Shown piece by piece: positions 1-8,197 of a DNA stretch of 64,000 nt. The position numbers were made by a program, and so were the translations under genes. Position 1 is the first letter of the stretch; each line of letters starts with the position of its first letter. The notes under the pieces were generated by a model. That model saw nothing but the letters and a program-made list of their open reading frames with translations, had not been told where the DNA came from and did not search any database. Source of the DNA: Bacillus subtilis (lineage in GTDB: Bacteria; Pseudomonadota; Alphaproteobacteria; Rhizobiales; Rhizobiaceae); assembly GCA_021733665.1 (NCBI GenBank), contig JAHREI010000005.1, positions 124,001-188,000 on the forward strand, written 5' to 3'.

Positions 1-2
1 AT

Positions 3-434
3 TATGCTGCGATTTTTGATGCGGTGCCGTCTCCGGCCAATGGTATGTGTTTCTGTTCCGGCAGTCTTGGTGTGCGGGCGGATAATGATCTGCCTGCGAT
101 GGCGCGCCGTTTTGCATCACGTATCTATTTCTCGCATTTACGGGCAACCACGCGACAGGGTGACGGACGCAGCTTCTATGAAGCCGCGCATCTTGAAGGC
201 GACGTGGATATGGTTGCATTGCTGCGTGCGCTGGTCGAGGAAGACCGCAAGCGGGATAGCGGATCAAAGATTATTTTCCGCTCCGATCATGGTCACCGTA
301 TGCTGGATGATCTCGCAAAGCAGGTGACACCGGGTTATCCGGTTATCGGCCGGCTGCGTGGGCTTGCAGAATTGCGTGGTGTGATCACTGCATTGGATGC
401 CGGTGCTTTGTGTCCGGCAAAGGCGGGCGGGTGA
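3..434 (+). CDS. uxuA: Mannonate dehydratase, C-terminal part (gene enters from the left edge)
   Basis: This is the last ~143 residues of D-mannonate dehydratase, which converts D-mannonate to 2-keto-3-deoxygluconate in glucuronate breakdown. The frame is open from base 3 and the start lies outside the window. Visible family landmarks are the CFCSGSLG segment, HLRATTR, the DHGHRMLDDL segment that carries metal-binding His/Asp residues in this family, and the closing GYPVIGRLRGLAELRGV. It ends 3 bases before uxaA, so the two are co-transcribed and probably translationally coupled. The assignment rests on motif recognition and on the pathway fit of uxaA and kdgK immediately downstream. Confidence 0.92.
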   Translation, partial: YAAIFDAVPSPANGMCFCSGSLGVRADNDLPAMARRFASRIYFSHLRATTRQGDGRSFYEAAHLEGDVDMVALLRALVEEDRKRDSGSKIIFRSDHGHRMLDDLAKQVTPGYPVIGRLRGLAELRGVITALDAGALCPAKAGG

Positions 435-437
435 GCG

Positions 438-1970
438 ATGACCCGTCAGAACAGTCCGGTTATTGTCCTTCATCCATCTGACCATGTGGCGGTTGCGCGA
501 GTGACAATCCGTGCCGGAGAGCCTGTCGGCAGTGGTGAACTTGTAGCCGCTAATCTGATCGGCAAAGGGCATAAAGTTGCACTTGTACCCATCACAAAAG
601 GACAGGAAATCCGCAAATACGGCAATGTGATTGGTGTCGCGACAGAGGATATTGCTGCGGGTGCACATGTGCATCTGCATAATCTGGCAATGCTGCCATC
701 ACAGCACGAGCATGAATTCTGTGTTGATTATGTGGAACCGGAACTGTTTCCTGAAGCGGAAAGACGCAGTTTTTTGGGTTTTGACCGCGGTGCAGGCGGG
801 GTTGGTACGCGCAATTATATTGGTGTGATTGCGACGGTGAATTGTTCCGCCACAGTTTCGCAATATGTGGCGGATCATTTCAACCGCATGGGCGGCTTGA
901 AAGGCTATGACAATATTGACGGTGTTGTTGTGCTCGGACATGCGGGCGGCTGCGGGATCAATACACAGTCGGAAGCCTATCGGGTTCTGACCCGCACGAT
1001 ACAGGGCTATGCCCGTCATCCCAATTTCGGCGGCGTGTTGCTGATCGGGCTGGGTTGCGAGACCAACCAGATTGCTCCGATCCTTGAACATTACAAGCTG
1101 GAAGAAGGTGAGCGCTTGCAGACGCTGACCATCCAGCAATATGGCGGCACACGGAAGACAATTGAAGCGGCGATTGCAGCGATTGAAGCTATGTTGCCGG
1201 TTGTGAATACGGCGCAGCGCACGCAGCAGCCTTTGTCGCAGCTTAAACTCGGTTTGCAATGCGGCGGCTCGGATGGCTATTCGGGTATTTCCGCAAATCC
1301 GGCACTCGGCTATGCATCGGATTTGCTTGTGCGGCATGGGGGCACCAGTGTTTTGTCGGAAACGCCGGAGATTTACGGTGCTGAACATTTGCTGACCCGC
1401 AGGGCGGCGCGGCCGGACATTGCTGAAAAGCTGTTGTCACGGATCGATTGGTGGCGCGATTACACGCAGCGCAATGGCGATGAGCTTAATAATAATCCGT
1501 CTCATGGCAATAAGCTGGGCGGGCTGACCACAATCCTCGAAAAATCGCTCGGAGCCGTGGCGAAAGGCGGCTCTATGCCACTGTCTCAGGTTTATGAATA
1601 TGCGCAGACAATTGATGAGGCGGGTTTCGTATTTATGGATACGCCGGGTTATGATCCGGTTTCTGTGACCGGGCAGGTGGCAGGGGGATGTAATCTCATC
1701 TGTTTTACCACGGGGCGCGGGTCGGTTTCAGGTTTCAAACCGGCGCCGAGTATTAAAATCGCAACCAATTCAGATATGTACGAGCATATGAAGGAAGACA
1801 TGGATCTGAATTGCGGTGAGATCGTTACCGGTGAAGAGAGTATTCAGCAGGCAGGCGAACGTATCTTTGAGGAGATTATCGCTGTTGCTTCCGGCCGCAA
1901 GACAGTGAGCGAGATTTACGGCTATGGCGACAATGAATTTGTGCCATGGCAGCTCGGGGCAACAACCTGA
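438..1970 (+). CDS. uxaA: Altronate dehydratase (UxaA)
   Basis: Predicted altronate dehydratase, making 2-keto-3-deoxygluconate from D-altronate in galacturonate catabolism; cytoplasmic, usually Fe(II) dependent. At 510 residues it has the usual full length: an N-terminal SAF domain (about residues 10-90), a linker, then the large UxaA/GarD catalytic domain with the GHAGGCG segment near residue 167 and conserved Cys-containing segments (GLGCETNQ, LQCGGSDGYSG, LNCGEIVTGEES). Galactarate dehydratase GarD is the related alternative, but the company of uxuA and kdgK favours altronate. ATG follows the uxuA stop by 3 bases. Confidence 0.9.
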   Translation: MTRQNSPVIVLHPSDHVAVARVTIRAGEPVGSGELVAANLIGKGHKVALVPITKGQEIRKYGNVIGVATEDIAAGAHVHLHNLAMLPSQHEHEFCVDYVEPELFPEAERRSFLGFDRGAGGVGTRNYIGVIATVNCSATVSQYVADHFNRMGGLKGYDNIDGVVVLGHAGGCGINTQSEAYRVLTRTIQGYARHPNFGGVLLIGLGCETNQIAPILEHYKLEEGERLQTLTIQQYGGTRKTIEAAIAAIEAMLPVVNTAQRTQQPLSQLKLGLQCGGSDGYSGISANPALGYASDLLVRHGGTSVLSETPEIYGAEHLLTRRAARPDIAEKLLSRIDWWRDYTQRNGDELNNNPSHGNKLGGLTTILEKSLGAVAKGGSMPLSQVYEYAQTIDEAGFVFMDTPGYDPVSVTGQVAGGCNLICFTTGRGSVSGFKPAPSIKIATNSDMYEHMKEDMDLNCGEIVTGEESIQQAGERIFEEIIAVASGRKTVSEIYGYGDNEFVPWQLGATT

Positions 1971-1993
1971 CAAACAAATAGCATGACGGGGGA

Positions 1994-2914
1994 ATGGTGA
2001 GGAAAAAGCTCTTTTTGTCTGCCGGTGAATGCATGATTGAAATGTCCTCACTGGGAGGCAGTGAGTTTCATCTTGGCTTTGCAGGCGATACTTTAAACAC
2101 CGCTTGGTATGCGCGCGCTTGTCTGCCTGTGCAGGAGTGGGATGTGTCGTATTTTACCCGTATCGGTACGGATAGTTTTTCTGCAAAAATGAAAGATTTT
2201 CTGAACCGGAACGGGATCTGTACTGACTATATTGAGGAAGATGCGCAGCGTCAGGCTGGTCTTTATTTGATCGAAGTCGAGAACGGCGAGCGGCATTTCA
2301 CCTATTGGCGTAATCAATCAGCAGCACGCCTGCTGGCAGTTAATCAGCCCTTGCTCGCCACGGCTTTTTCCGATGCCGATATCATCTATTTTTCTGCGAT
2401 TACGCTGGCTATTCTTTGTCCTGAGCAGCGGGCAGTTTTTATCTCTCATTTGCGAGATGCTGCCCGCGCCGGAAAAACGGTGGTGTTTGACACCAATATC
2501 AGGCCGCGTTTGTGGGAGAGCCACGATATTTTACGCGAAACGATTATGCAGGCGGCAGCGGTTTCACAGATTATTTTGCCGAGTTTTGATGATGAAGCGG
2601 CAATGTTCGGTGATCGCAGTTTAGAAGATTGTGCTGCCCGCTATCGCGCTGCAGGTGCACAGGTCGTTGTGGTTAAAAACGGCGGCGGCACAATGCAGGC
2701 TGCTGATGATAATGGCATGCGCCAGATCACCGATTTTGAACCGCTCATACCGGTAGACACAACCGGTGCCGGAGATTCATTCAATGCCGGTTTTCTCGCG
2801 GCACTGCTGAGTGGCAAAGATATTGAGACTGCTGTCAAAGCCGGTCATGTTGTTGCCTCTCAGGTGGTGATGCAGCGCGGTGCATTAATGCCGATGGAAC
2901 AGCTGACTTTTTAG
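1994..2914 (+). CDS. kdgK: 2-keto-3-deoxygluconate kinase (KdgK), PfkB family
   Basis: A 306-residue PfkB-family sugar kinase. The C-terminal PfkB signature DTTGAGDSFNAGF lies around residues 255-267, with the catalytic-base Asp in GAGDSF. The N-terminal part has the expected substrate-lid features (GGSEFHLGFAGDTLNTA). The position directly after uxuA and uxaA, both of which yield 2-keto-3-deoxygluconate, makes phosphorylation of that compound to KDPG the likely role. It is the last gene of the hexuronate operon in this window and converges with the binding-protein gene on the other strand. Confidence 0.88.
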   Translation: MVRKKLFLSAGECMIEMSSLGGSEFHLGFAGDTLNTAWYARACLPVQEWDVSYFTRIGTDSFSAKMKDFLNRNGICTDYIEEDAQRQAGLYLIEVENGERHFTYWRNQSAARLLAVNQPLLATAFSDADIIYFSAITLAILCPEQRAVFISHLRDAARAGKTVVFDTNIRPRLWESHDILRETIMQAAAVSQIILPSFDDEAAMFGDRSLEDCAARYRAAGAQVVVVKNGGGTMQAADDNGMRQITDFEPLIPVDTTGAGDSFNAGFLAALLSGKDIETAVKAGHVVASQVVMQRGALMPMEQLTF

Positions 2915-2944
2915 TGGTTGCCTTGCAGGACTTGGTACGGATTG

Positions 2945-2996
2945 CCGGAGAAGGATCGGGCAAAGATAGCAGATCATCACCTGATCATTTCTCCGG
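2945..2996. terminator. Inverted repeat between convergent operons
   Basis: CCGGAGAA (2945-2952) pairs with TTCTCCGG (2989-2996), enclosing a smaller hairpin GATCA-TCACC-TGATC (2972-2986). It sits between the convergent kdgK and the binding-protein gene, so a shared transcription end is plausible. There is no adjacent T-run, so a factor-independent terminator is not proven. Confidence 0.4.
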
Positions 2997-3015
2997 TCAT
3001 GCCAATGCTAATGGT

Positions 3016-3903
3016 CTATTGATTACAAACATCTTCCGCCGTCAGATTGGACGGAGGAATGGTTTCAGAGCCAAAACCAAAAGGTTCTGTAATTTTGGTG
3101 ACGGTTCCGTTGGCCAAATTTTGCGCGAGCCAACTATTCCATGCTTCACGCAGATCTGTGTCATCCTGACGAAATGCCATTGCACCATAGCGGGTTGCGG
3201 GCATACCAGACTTGGTTTTGGGTTGTTCGGTGAGGCTTGCATATTCAATTGCCGGATTGGCTGCACGGGTAATGGCATTGTTAATTGTGATTGTTGAGGC
3301 AACAACAGCATCAACACGATCTGCCTGAAGGCCTGCCATAGCGGTGGCCAGATCCGGAAACAGTACCTGACGGTCTTTAGGAATATTGGCGTTCGCGGCC
3401 AAAGCAATCTCACCGGAGCCGGAAATCATGCCAAACCGTGCCGCAGGCGACTCCATAACTGACTGATAACTTGTCAGTCCAAGCGGGTTGCCATGTTTAA
3501 CGGCAAAAGCGTTATCTGACCGGTACTCAGGATTGCCGAAAGCAACGACACCGCACCGGTCATGCTGGATCAGCATGCCTGTGCTGACAATGTCAAAATG
3601 CCCGGCACGTAAGCCGCCGATTAAAGCGCCGAACTCAGTGACAACAGGTGTGACCTCAACATTTTGTTCTGCAAAAAAGGCTCGTAATAATTCTGCCGAC
3701 TGTCCGGTCACGCGTCCTTCGCCATCGACATAACCATAGGGATTGATATTGGCGATACCAACTTTGACTTTGCCTGAAGCGCGAATGCGTTCCAGAGTTG
3801 TCTCGGCTGCGGCCATTGAGATCGTGCCGAGTGTGAGTGCCGCAATGAGCGGCAGCCATAACAGCTGCATGCCCCGATTTTGTCGCTTATAGCGTTGTTT
3901 CAT
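3016..3903 (-). CDS. Polar amino-acid ABC transporter substrate-binding protein 1 (EhuB-like)
   Basis: Periplasmic binding protein of the family-3 (polar amino acid) type, 295 residues, with a positively charged N-terminus and hydrophobic core ending in an AAA-E cleavage site near residue 33. The body resembles ectoine/hydroxyectoine receptor EhuB: LERIRASGKVKVGIANINPYGY, TEFGALIGGLRAGHFDIVSTGM, ERCG/DRCG. It lies 27 bases downstream of the M20-like gene on the same strand and appears to form a two-gene operon with it. It is one of three paralogous receptors here: the other two are encoded divergently with the permeases. This copy has no permease in its own operon and presumably docks on the shared one. 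Its ligand cannot be named from sequence. Confidence 0.85.
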   Translation of the reverse strand: MKQRYKRQNRGMQLLWLPLIAALTLGTISMAAAETTLERIRASGKVKVGIANINPYGYVDGEGRVTGQSAELLRAFFAEQNVEVTPVVTEFGALIGGLRAGHFDIVSTGMLIQHDRCGVVAFGNPEYRSDNAFAVKHGNPLGLTSYQSVMESPAARFGMISGSGEIALAANANIPKDRQVLFPDLATAMAGLQADRVDAVVASTITINNAITRAANPAIEYASLTEQPKTKSGMPATRYGAMAFRQDDTDLREAWNSWLAQNLANGTVTKITEPFGFGSETIPPSNLTAEDVCNQ

Positions 3904-3930
3904 TGAGTTCCTCCCAAAACTATGATGTCT

Positions 3931-5178
3931 TTATTCTATATCTGAGTCCCGATTAATCTGGTCGTACGCAGTTAATGCGAGTGCTTCAATCGTTGGTAGC
4001 AGCAAACTTGCATCGAAGATGTCATCTTCCGGCTCTACAACAACTTTGTTATGGCCGATGGCGCCCGGATTATAGGAAATAGCCTGACTGTCCCAAGCCT
4101 CAGTAAAGTAATGCATGCCTAAATAATGCGACCAAACCACCGGCTCTGCCGGTTTGCCGCTTGAATCATGCAGATTATTTGCAAGTGTCTGGTAGAGCGC
4201 ACTCTCAGGAGATGTGTATGAAGGCTCTACTGTGTGCGGCATAGAAAGCGAGATTTCAAAACCGGTTTGCTGTCGTGCTTCCGCAGCCAGTATTTCAAGC
4301 TCTTGTCTGGCTTGAGCGACAGTTTCACCAGGATTAAGCCGACGATCAATGAACAGTGCACAATCAGGCGCTACAAATCCGCTATCCAGATTACCGGCGA
4401 TACGGCACATCGTGATGGAAGGGGCGGATGCTTCAACGGGCCTGATCGGTACGGCGCTTAAGCGGGTCGCATATTGTTTGCTCATCTCAAGGATGCGGTT
4501 TTGCACCCACATCATAGCTTCAATAGCATTGCGGCCTTCATGTGCCCGTGCGCCATGGGCAGCTTTGCCACGGATTGCCAGTTTAGCCCAGATCATACCT
4601 TTATAGCCGACAGTAATCAGATTAGGTCCGCTCAAGCCGCCTGCAATAACATATTTGGAGCGGCCAATATTAGCGGCGGCAACATAACCGGCACCGGATT
4701 CTCCTCCGATATACGCATCCGGTGTGGCTGATAAAAAGACAGATTTTTTGAGAGAAACGCCGCTCTTTTTGAGTGCTTTCATGGCCATGATTTGTGCGAC
4801 TGTGCCTGCACGTTCTTTTTTCGGACCCCAGTAAAGATCGTAATTATTAGTAAAATGCAGGCCGATCTCTGCAGAGGCGCCGTTGAGCTGAGCGGTTGCA
4901 ATGCGTCGCGGAGCAAACTCCTCCACATTCAGATAATCTTTTGCATTCTCCAGATTTTCTCCCCAGCATTCATGCAGATATGAATTGGGGACATCAATTT
5001 TCGCAACTGTATCCGCAGTATCGCTCAGGGCGGCGGCGATATAATCGACCGTTTCAGCATAGCCTTCTGTGGTTTGCGGATTGGCCGGAATTGCAACCAG
5101 ATCAGCATGAAGCCTGAGTGCCTCGTTTTCCAGATTTTTTACAGTTTCACGGATGTTTTGACGTTCAGAATGGTGCAT
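3931..5178 (-). CDS. M20-family hydrolase-like protein lacking most canonical zinc ligands
   Basis: A 415-residue protein with the M20 / acetylornithine-deacetylase fold layout, including the inserted dimerisation domain (about residues 190-310, with GKAAHGARAHEG and DRRLNPGE). The ATG at 5178 was chosen over upstream codons because a GAGGAG Shine-Dalgarno precedes it. Several catalytic positions differ from the family: the metal His of HxD is Asn112 (NYD), the bridging-Asp region is GPKKERAG without an Asp, the Glu-Glu pair holding the catalytic base and a ligand is Ala155-Tyr156 (TPDAYIGG), and the GEP Glu is Gly (AGGLSG). The transition-state His208 and the last ligand His376 are retained. 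It is therefore either non-catalytic, differently metallated, or a changed enzyme. It leads the operon that includes binding protein 1 and is divergent from the RidA gene. Confidence 0.8.
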   Translation of the reverse strand: MHHSERQNIRETVKNLENEALRLHADLVAIPANPQTTEGYAETVDYIAAALSDTADTVAKIDVPNSYLHECWGENLENAKDYLNVEEFAPRRIATAQLNGASAEIGLHFTNNYDLYWGPKKERAGTVAQIMAMKALKKSGVSLKKSVFLSATPDAYIGGESGAGYVAAANIGRSKYVIAGGLSGPNLITVGYKGMIWAKLAIRGKAAHGARAHEGRNAIEAMMWVQNRILEMSKQYATRLSAVPIRPVEASAPSITMCRIAGNLDSGFVAPDCALFIDRRLNPGETVAQARQELEILAAEARQQTGFEISLSMPHTVEPSYTSPESALYQTLANNLHDSSGKPAEPVVWSHYLGMHYFTEAWDSQAISYNPGAIGHNKVVVEPEDDIFDASLLLPTIEALALTAYDQINRDSDIE

Positions 5179-5194
5179 TTTAATCTCCTCGCGT

Positions 5195-5213
5195 GTTACG
5201 TGTAACATATTAC
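5195..5213. promoter_or_regulatory. Candidate operator upstream of the M20-like gene
   Basis: GTTAC-GT-GTAAC (5195-5206) overlaps TGTAACATATTAC (5201-5213). It closely resembles the perfect palindrome found upstream of ridA about 120 bases away. It lies just upstream of the Shine-Dalgarno of the leftward gene. The likely ligand is the FCD-type GntR regulator encoded at 9707-10375; that is inference. Confidence 0.45.
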
Positions 5214-5306
5214 TGAGTGAGCGCAAGGTGAATAATATGATTTTTCTGAATTTGAAAAATTGGCTGAACGGCAAAAGCAATTAGGCCGAAAACGTGAAAT
5301 ATGGAA

Positions 5307-5334
5307 TTGACAAACTAATATGTAATATATTACA
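5307..5334 (+). promoter_or_regulatory. Candidate ridA promoter with overlapping palindromic operator
   Basis: A consensus -35 hexamer TTGACA (5307-5312) is followed at once by a perfect 14-base palindrome TGTAATATATTACA (5321-5334), which covers the place where the -10 element should be. That arrangement fits repression by a dimeric regulator. The matching half-sites occur upstream of the divergent M20-like gene, so one regulator probably controls both operons. Confidence 0.5.
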
Positions 5335-5371
5335 CATTACAAATCGCTTGAGATTTTGGGAGGAATTCAAG

Positions 5372-5749
5372 ATGCGCGAAGTTATGTCTCATAAAAACGG
5401 TCCGGTTAAATTCTACTCGGATGTCGTTAAGGCAAAGGGGACGTTTCTGTTTTTGGCGGGGCAGGTTGCCCAGCATGCGGATGGCAGCTGGGCTGAGGGA
5501 TTTGAGGCGCAGACAGAGCTTGCACTCGTCAATCTGAAAAAGACGCTCGACCTGGCCGGTGCCACTATTGATGATATCGTCAAAGTATCCGTGTTTATGT
5601 CAGATACCCGTTACGGTGACATATTCAACCGTATTTACGGGCGTGTATTCACGGAGAATAAGCCGGTACGCACACGTATTCAGTGCGGGCTTCTGGCGCC
5701 GGAATGCCTCATCGAAATCGATGTTATTGCTGTCGTAGATAGCGAATGA
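5372..5749 (+). CDS. RidA family protein (enamine/imine deaminase type)
   Basis: A 125-residue YjgF/YER057c/UK114 (RidA) protein, full length for the family. RidA proteins hydrolyse reactive enamine/imine intermediates; the substrate-contacting Arg is Arg102 (RTRIQCG) and the usual Glu near the C-terminus is Glu115 (LIEIDV). The ATG at 5372 is preceded by GGAGG; upstream in-frame codons overlap the predicted operator and are unlikely starts. It heads the rightward operon with two binding proteins, two permeases and the ATPase, with an 11-base gap to the next gene. Its presence suggests that breakdown of the imported compound passes through an imine. Whether it is a true RidA or a Rid2-Rid7 subfamily member cannot be settled by eye. 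Confidence 0.88.
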   Translation: MREVMSHKNGPVKFYSDVVKAKGTFLFLAGQVAQHADGSWAEGFEAQTELALVNLKKTLDLAGATIDDIVKVSVFMSDTRYGDIFNRIYGRVFTENKPVRTRIQCGLLAPECLIEIDVIAVVDSE

Positions 5750-5759
5750 GGTCGATATT

Positions 5760-6632
5760 ATGGGCAATAAACTTCACTATGTCGTGCCCGTTATCGCAGC
5801 GCTGATTGCCGGTTCCGGGGTGTGTGCTGCACATTCCGGAACATTAGAGGATATCAAAGCCTCCGGAAAAGTGCGCATCGGTATTCCGAACATAAACCCT
5901 TACGGATATATTGACGGCGATGGTCACGTTACAGGACAGGCTCCTGAATTAACGCGGGCTTTCTTTGCCGATATGGGCGTAAAAGAGGTCGATCCCGTTG
6001 TTACTGAATGGGGCGCGCTGATCGGCGGCCTTATGGCAGGGCGTTTCGATATTATTGCAACGGGTATGCTCATTCAGCCGGAGCGCTGCCGGCAAATATC
6101 TTTTGGAAATCCGGAATATAAAATTGTAAGCGCTTTTGCTGTCCGAAAAGGCAACCCACTTTCATTGACGAGTTATCAGACTGTTGCAGCAAATGATGTG
6201 GCAAAGATCGGAATGCTGACAGGCGCGGGCGATATTCGTTATGCGGAATTGGCTGGCGTTCCGGCTGCGCGGCGAATTCTGTTTCCGGATTTTACGGCTG
6301 CCTTGGCCGGATTGCAGGCCGGACGTGTGGATGCTGTGGTTGCTTCCACTGTTACAATCCGAAATGCCCTGACACGGCTGGCTGATCCCGAACTTGAATA
6401 TGCGGAGCTGACGGAACAGCCCTTGGGAGAAAATGGCAAGCCTGTTGTCAGTTACGGGGGGATGGGTTTCCGTAAAGAAGATGCTGCATTACGTGAGGCT
6501 TGGAATAGCTGGCTGACTGCACAACTGCAATCAGGGAAGGCGACACAGATTATGGCGCCTTTTGGCTTCGGGCCGGAAACGCAACCATCAGCAGATATCA
6601 CAGCAGATCAGATCTGCAGTGAAACGAAATAA
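5760..6632 (+). CDS. Polar amino-acid ABC transporter substrate-binding protein 2 (EhuB-like)
   Basis: Family-3 periplasmic binding protein of 290 residues with a signal peptide ending near AHS (residue ~26). It is clearly paralogous to binding protein 1: INPYGYIDGDGHVTGQAPEL, VVTEWGALIGGLMAGRFDIIATGM, the ERCRQISFGNPEY segment, and a C-terminus ending in DITADQICS. It stands between ridA and a third receptor gene. The three receptors share one permease pair downstream, implying either broadened substrate range or differences in affinity. Confidence 0.87.
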   Translation: MGNKLHYVVPVIAALIAGSGVCAAHSGTLEDIKASGKVRIGIPNINPYGYIDGDGHVTGQAPELTRAFFADMGVKEVDPVVTEWGALIGGLMAGRFDIIATGMLIQPERCRQISFGNPEYKIVSAFAVRKGNPLSLTSYQTVAANDVAKIGMLTGAGDIRYAELAGVPAARRILFPDFTAALAGLQAGRVDAVVASTVTIRNALTRLADPELEYAELTEQPLGENGKPVVSYGGMGFRKEDAALREAWNSWLTAQLQSGKATQIMAPFGFGPETQPSADITADQICSETK

Positions 6633-6650
6633 TCGGGGGAGCAATGATTG

Positions 6651-7517
6651 ATGAGAAAATATCGCAAATCTGTCAGGCTGGCTGCATTGTCAGTGTTACT
6701 CTCTGTCTTTGCACATAGTGCCGAGGCGGATACTCTGAGCAAAATCAAAGAGCAGGGATTTGCTCAGGTCGGTTTTTCTAACCTGACTCCGTGGGGATTT
6801 GTTGCTGAAAACGGGGAGCTGGATGGTGTCGAGGCGGTGTTGATCCGCGCCTTTTTGGCATCGCAGGGCGTTGAAGGAATGGACGGCGTTTTAACACAAT
6901 ATGTTTCGCTTATTCCGGCATTACAGGCAGGGCGCTTTGATCTGATCGGTGCGGGTATGCAAATACGTCCCGAGCGTTGCAAACAGGTTACTTTCGGCGA
7001 TCCGGAATGGATCAGCCAGCAGGCTTTTGCGACATTGTCCGGGAATCCGAAAGGCCTGCACAGTCTTGAAGATATCACCCGGAAGAAAGGCCGTCTTGCT
7101 GTCGTCAGCGGCGGTGCAGAGCGTGAATATGCTGTTCTGAATGGCGTTCCGGAAGAGCAGATTGTTGTTTTTCCTGATCTGGCAACAGTTGCGGCCGGAT
7201 TACGGGCAGAGCGTATTGATGCTGTGATGTTTGCTGCTGTTTCAATCCGTGGTTTTGTAAAAACACAAAGTCAGGGAGATATTGAAATGGTGACATTGAC
7301 GAAACAACCTGTCGGTAAAGACGGAAAACCGGCCATCGGTTACGGAGCTATTGGCTTCCGCAAGGGCGATGATGCGCTGATTGCTGCATGGAATGACTGG
7401 TTGCGCAAGGCCAAACAGTCAGGTGAATTGCTACGTCTCGTGGAGCCTTACGGGCTGGAGGCGACGGATATTCCCGCTGAAGATATCACTGCTGAAAGTC
7501 TGTGTGCTTCCAAATGA
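6651..7517 (+). CDS. Polar amino-acid ABC transporter substrate-binding protein 3 (EhuB-like, divergent)
   Basis: Third family-3 binding protein, 288 residues from the ATG at 6651 (an adjacent in-frame TTG is possible), signal peptide ending around AEA-D. It keeps the family scaffold (ERCKQVTFGDPEW, VVFPDLATVAAGLRAERIDAVM, DITAESLC) but differs from the other two in the ligand-entry region (LTPWGFVAENGELDGVEAV in place of INPYGY...TGQ), so it may bind a different ligand. Its stop overlaps the start of the first permease gene (ATGA), which ties it most directly to the transporter. Confidence 0.86.
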   Translation: MRKYRKSVRLAALSVLLSVFAHSAEADTLSKIKEQGFAQVGFSNLTPWGFVAENGELDGVEAVLIRAFLASQGVEGMDGVLTQYVSLIPALQAGRFDLIGAGMQIRPERCKQVTFGDPEWISQQAFATLSGNPKGLHSLEDITRKKGRLAVVSGGAEREYAVLNGVPEEQIVVFPDLATVAAGLRAERIDAVMFAAVSIRGFVKTQSQGDIEMVTLTKQPVGKDGKPAIGYGAIGFRKGDDALIAAWNDWLRKAKQSGELLRLVEPYGLEATDIPAEDITAESLCASK

Positions 7518-8197
7518 ATGATTATAGTCTCGCAGAGTTTTTGATACGGATTGCACCGACCCTTGGTCGGGGCGCTCTGGTTTCAATTCAAATCGCGCTG
7601 GTTGCAGCGGTTGGTGCAATGGTGATTGGTTTCATCACAGGGCTGGCCCGTTTGTCTCCGCACTGGTATGTGCGGCTGCCTTTTGTTGTGTATGTCGAGT
7701 TGTTCCGTTCCACATCATCACTGGTGCAAATCTTCTACTTTTTCTATGTTTTGCCTTTGGTCGGCATCAAGCTTGACGCATTTCTAACGGGTACTTTGGT
7801 ACTGTCGCTGAACTTCGGCGCGTATGTATCGGAAGTGGTGCGCTCGGCTGTGCAGTCTGTCAGTCCGGGGCAGTGGCAGGCAGGTATTGCATTGAATATG
7901 GAGCGCGGACAGATATTCCGCCGTATTATATTCCCGCAGGCCGTTCCGGTTATGCTGCCAGCCTTGGGAAATTATGCACTTGAGCTGCTCAAGGCAACAT
8001 CTCTGGTTTCCCTGATTACCATTACAGAGCTGACCTTTGCGGGGTCGCAATTGGTGCAGTTCTATGGACGGCCAACAACAATCTACTTAGCCGTTTTTGT
8101 CATTTATCTAATTATGGCGATGCCGCTTGTTGCCCTGAACAATCATCTTGAGAAACGTGCCGGTGGTATCTGGCAAGGAAAGGTTCGGAACAAATGA
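7514..8197 (+). CDS. Amino-acid ABC transporter permease (EhuC-like)
   Basis: Inner-membrane permease of the His/Glu/Gln/Arg (HAAT-3) class, 227 residues, several hydrophobic helices, and the EAA loop seen as GQWQAGIALNMERGQIFRRIIFPQAVPVMLPALGN. The ATG at 7514 overlaps the upstream stop; an earlier GTG would lie inside the receptor gene. It pairs with the next gene to form the heterodimeric channel fed by three binding proteins. Confidence 0.9.
   Translation: MNDYSLAEFLIRIAPTLGRGALVSIQIALVAAVGAMVIGFITGLARLSPHWYVRLPFVVYVELFRSTSSLVQIFYFFYVLPLVGIKLDAFLTGTLVLSLNFGAYVSEVVRSAVQSVSPGQWQAGIALNMERGQIFRRIIFPQAVPVMLPALGNYALELLKATSLVSLITITELTFAGSQLVQFYGRPTTIYLAVFVIYLIMAMPLVALNNHLEKRAGGIWQGKVRNK

Noticed and set aside
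2914-3297. A 127-codon frame starting at the kdgK stop
   Set aside because: Overlaps the 3' part of binding protein 1 antisense; composition does not look like a protein and no family is seen.
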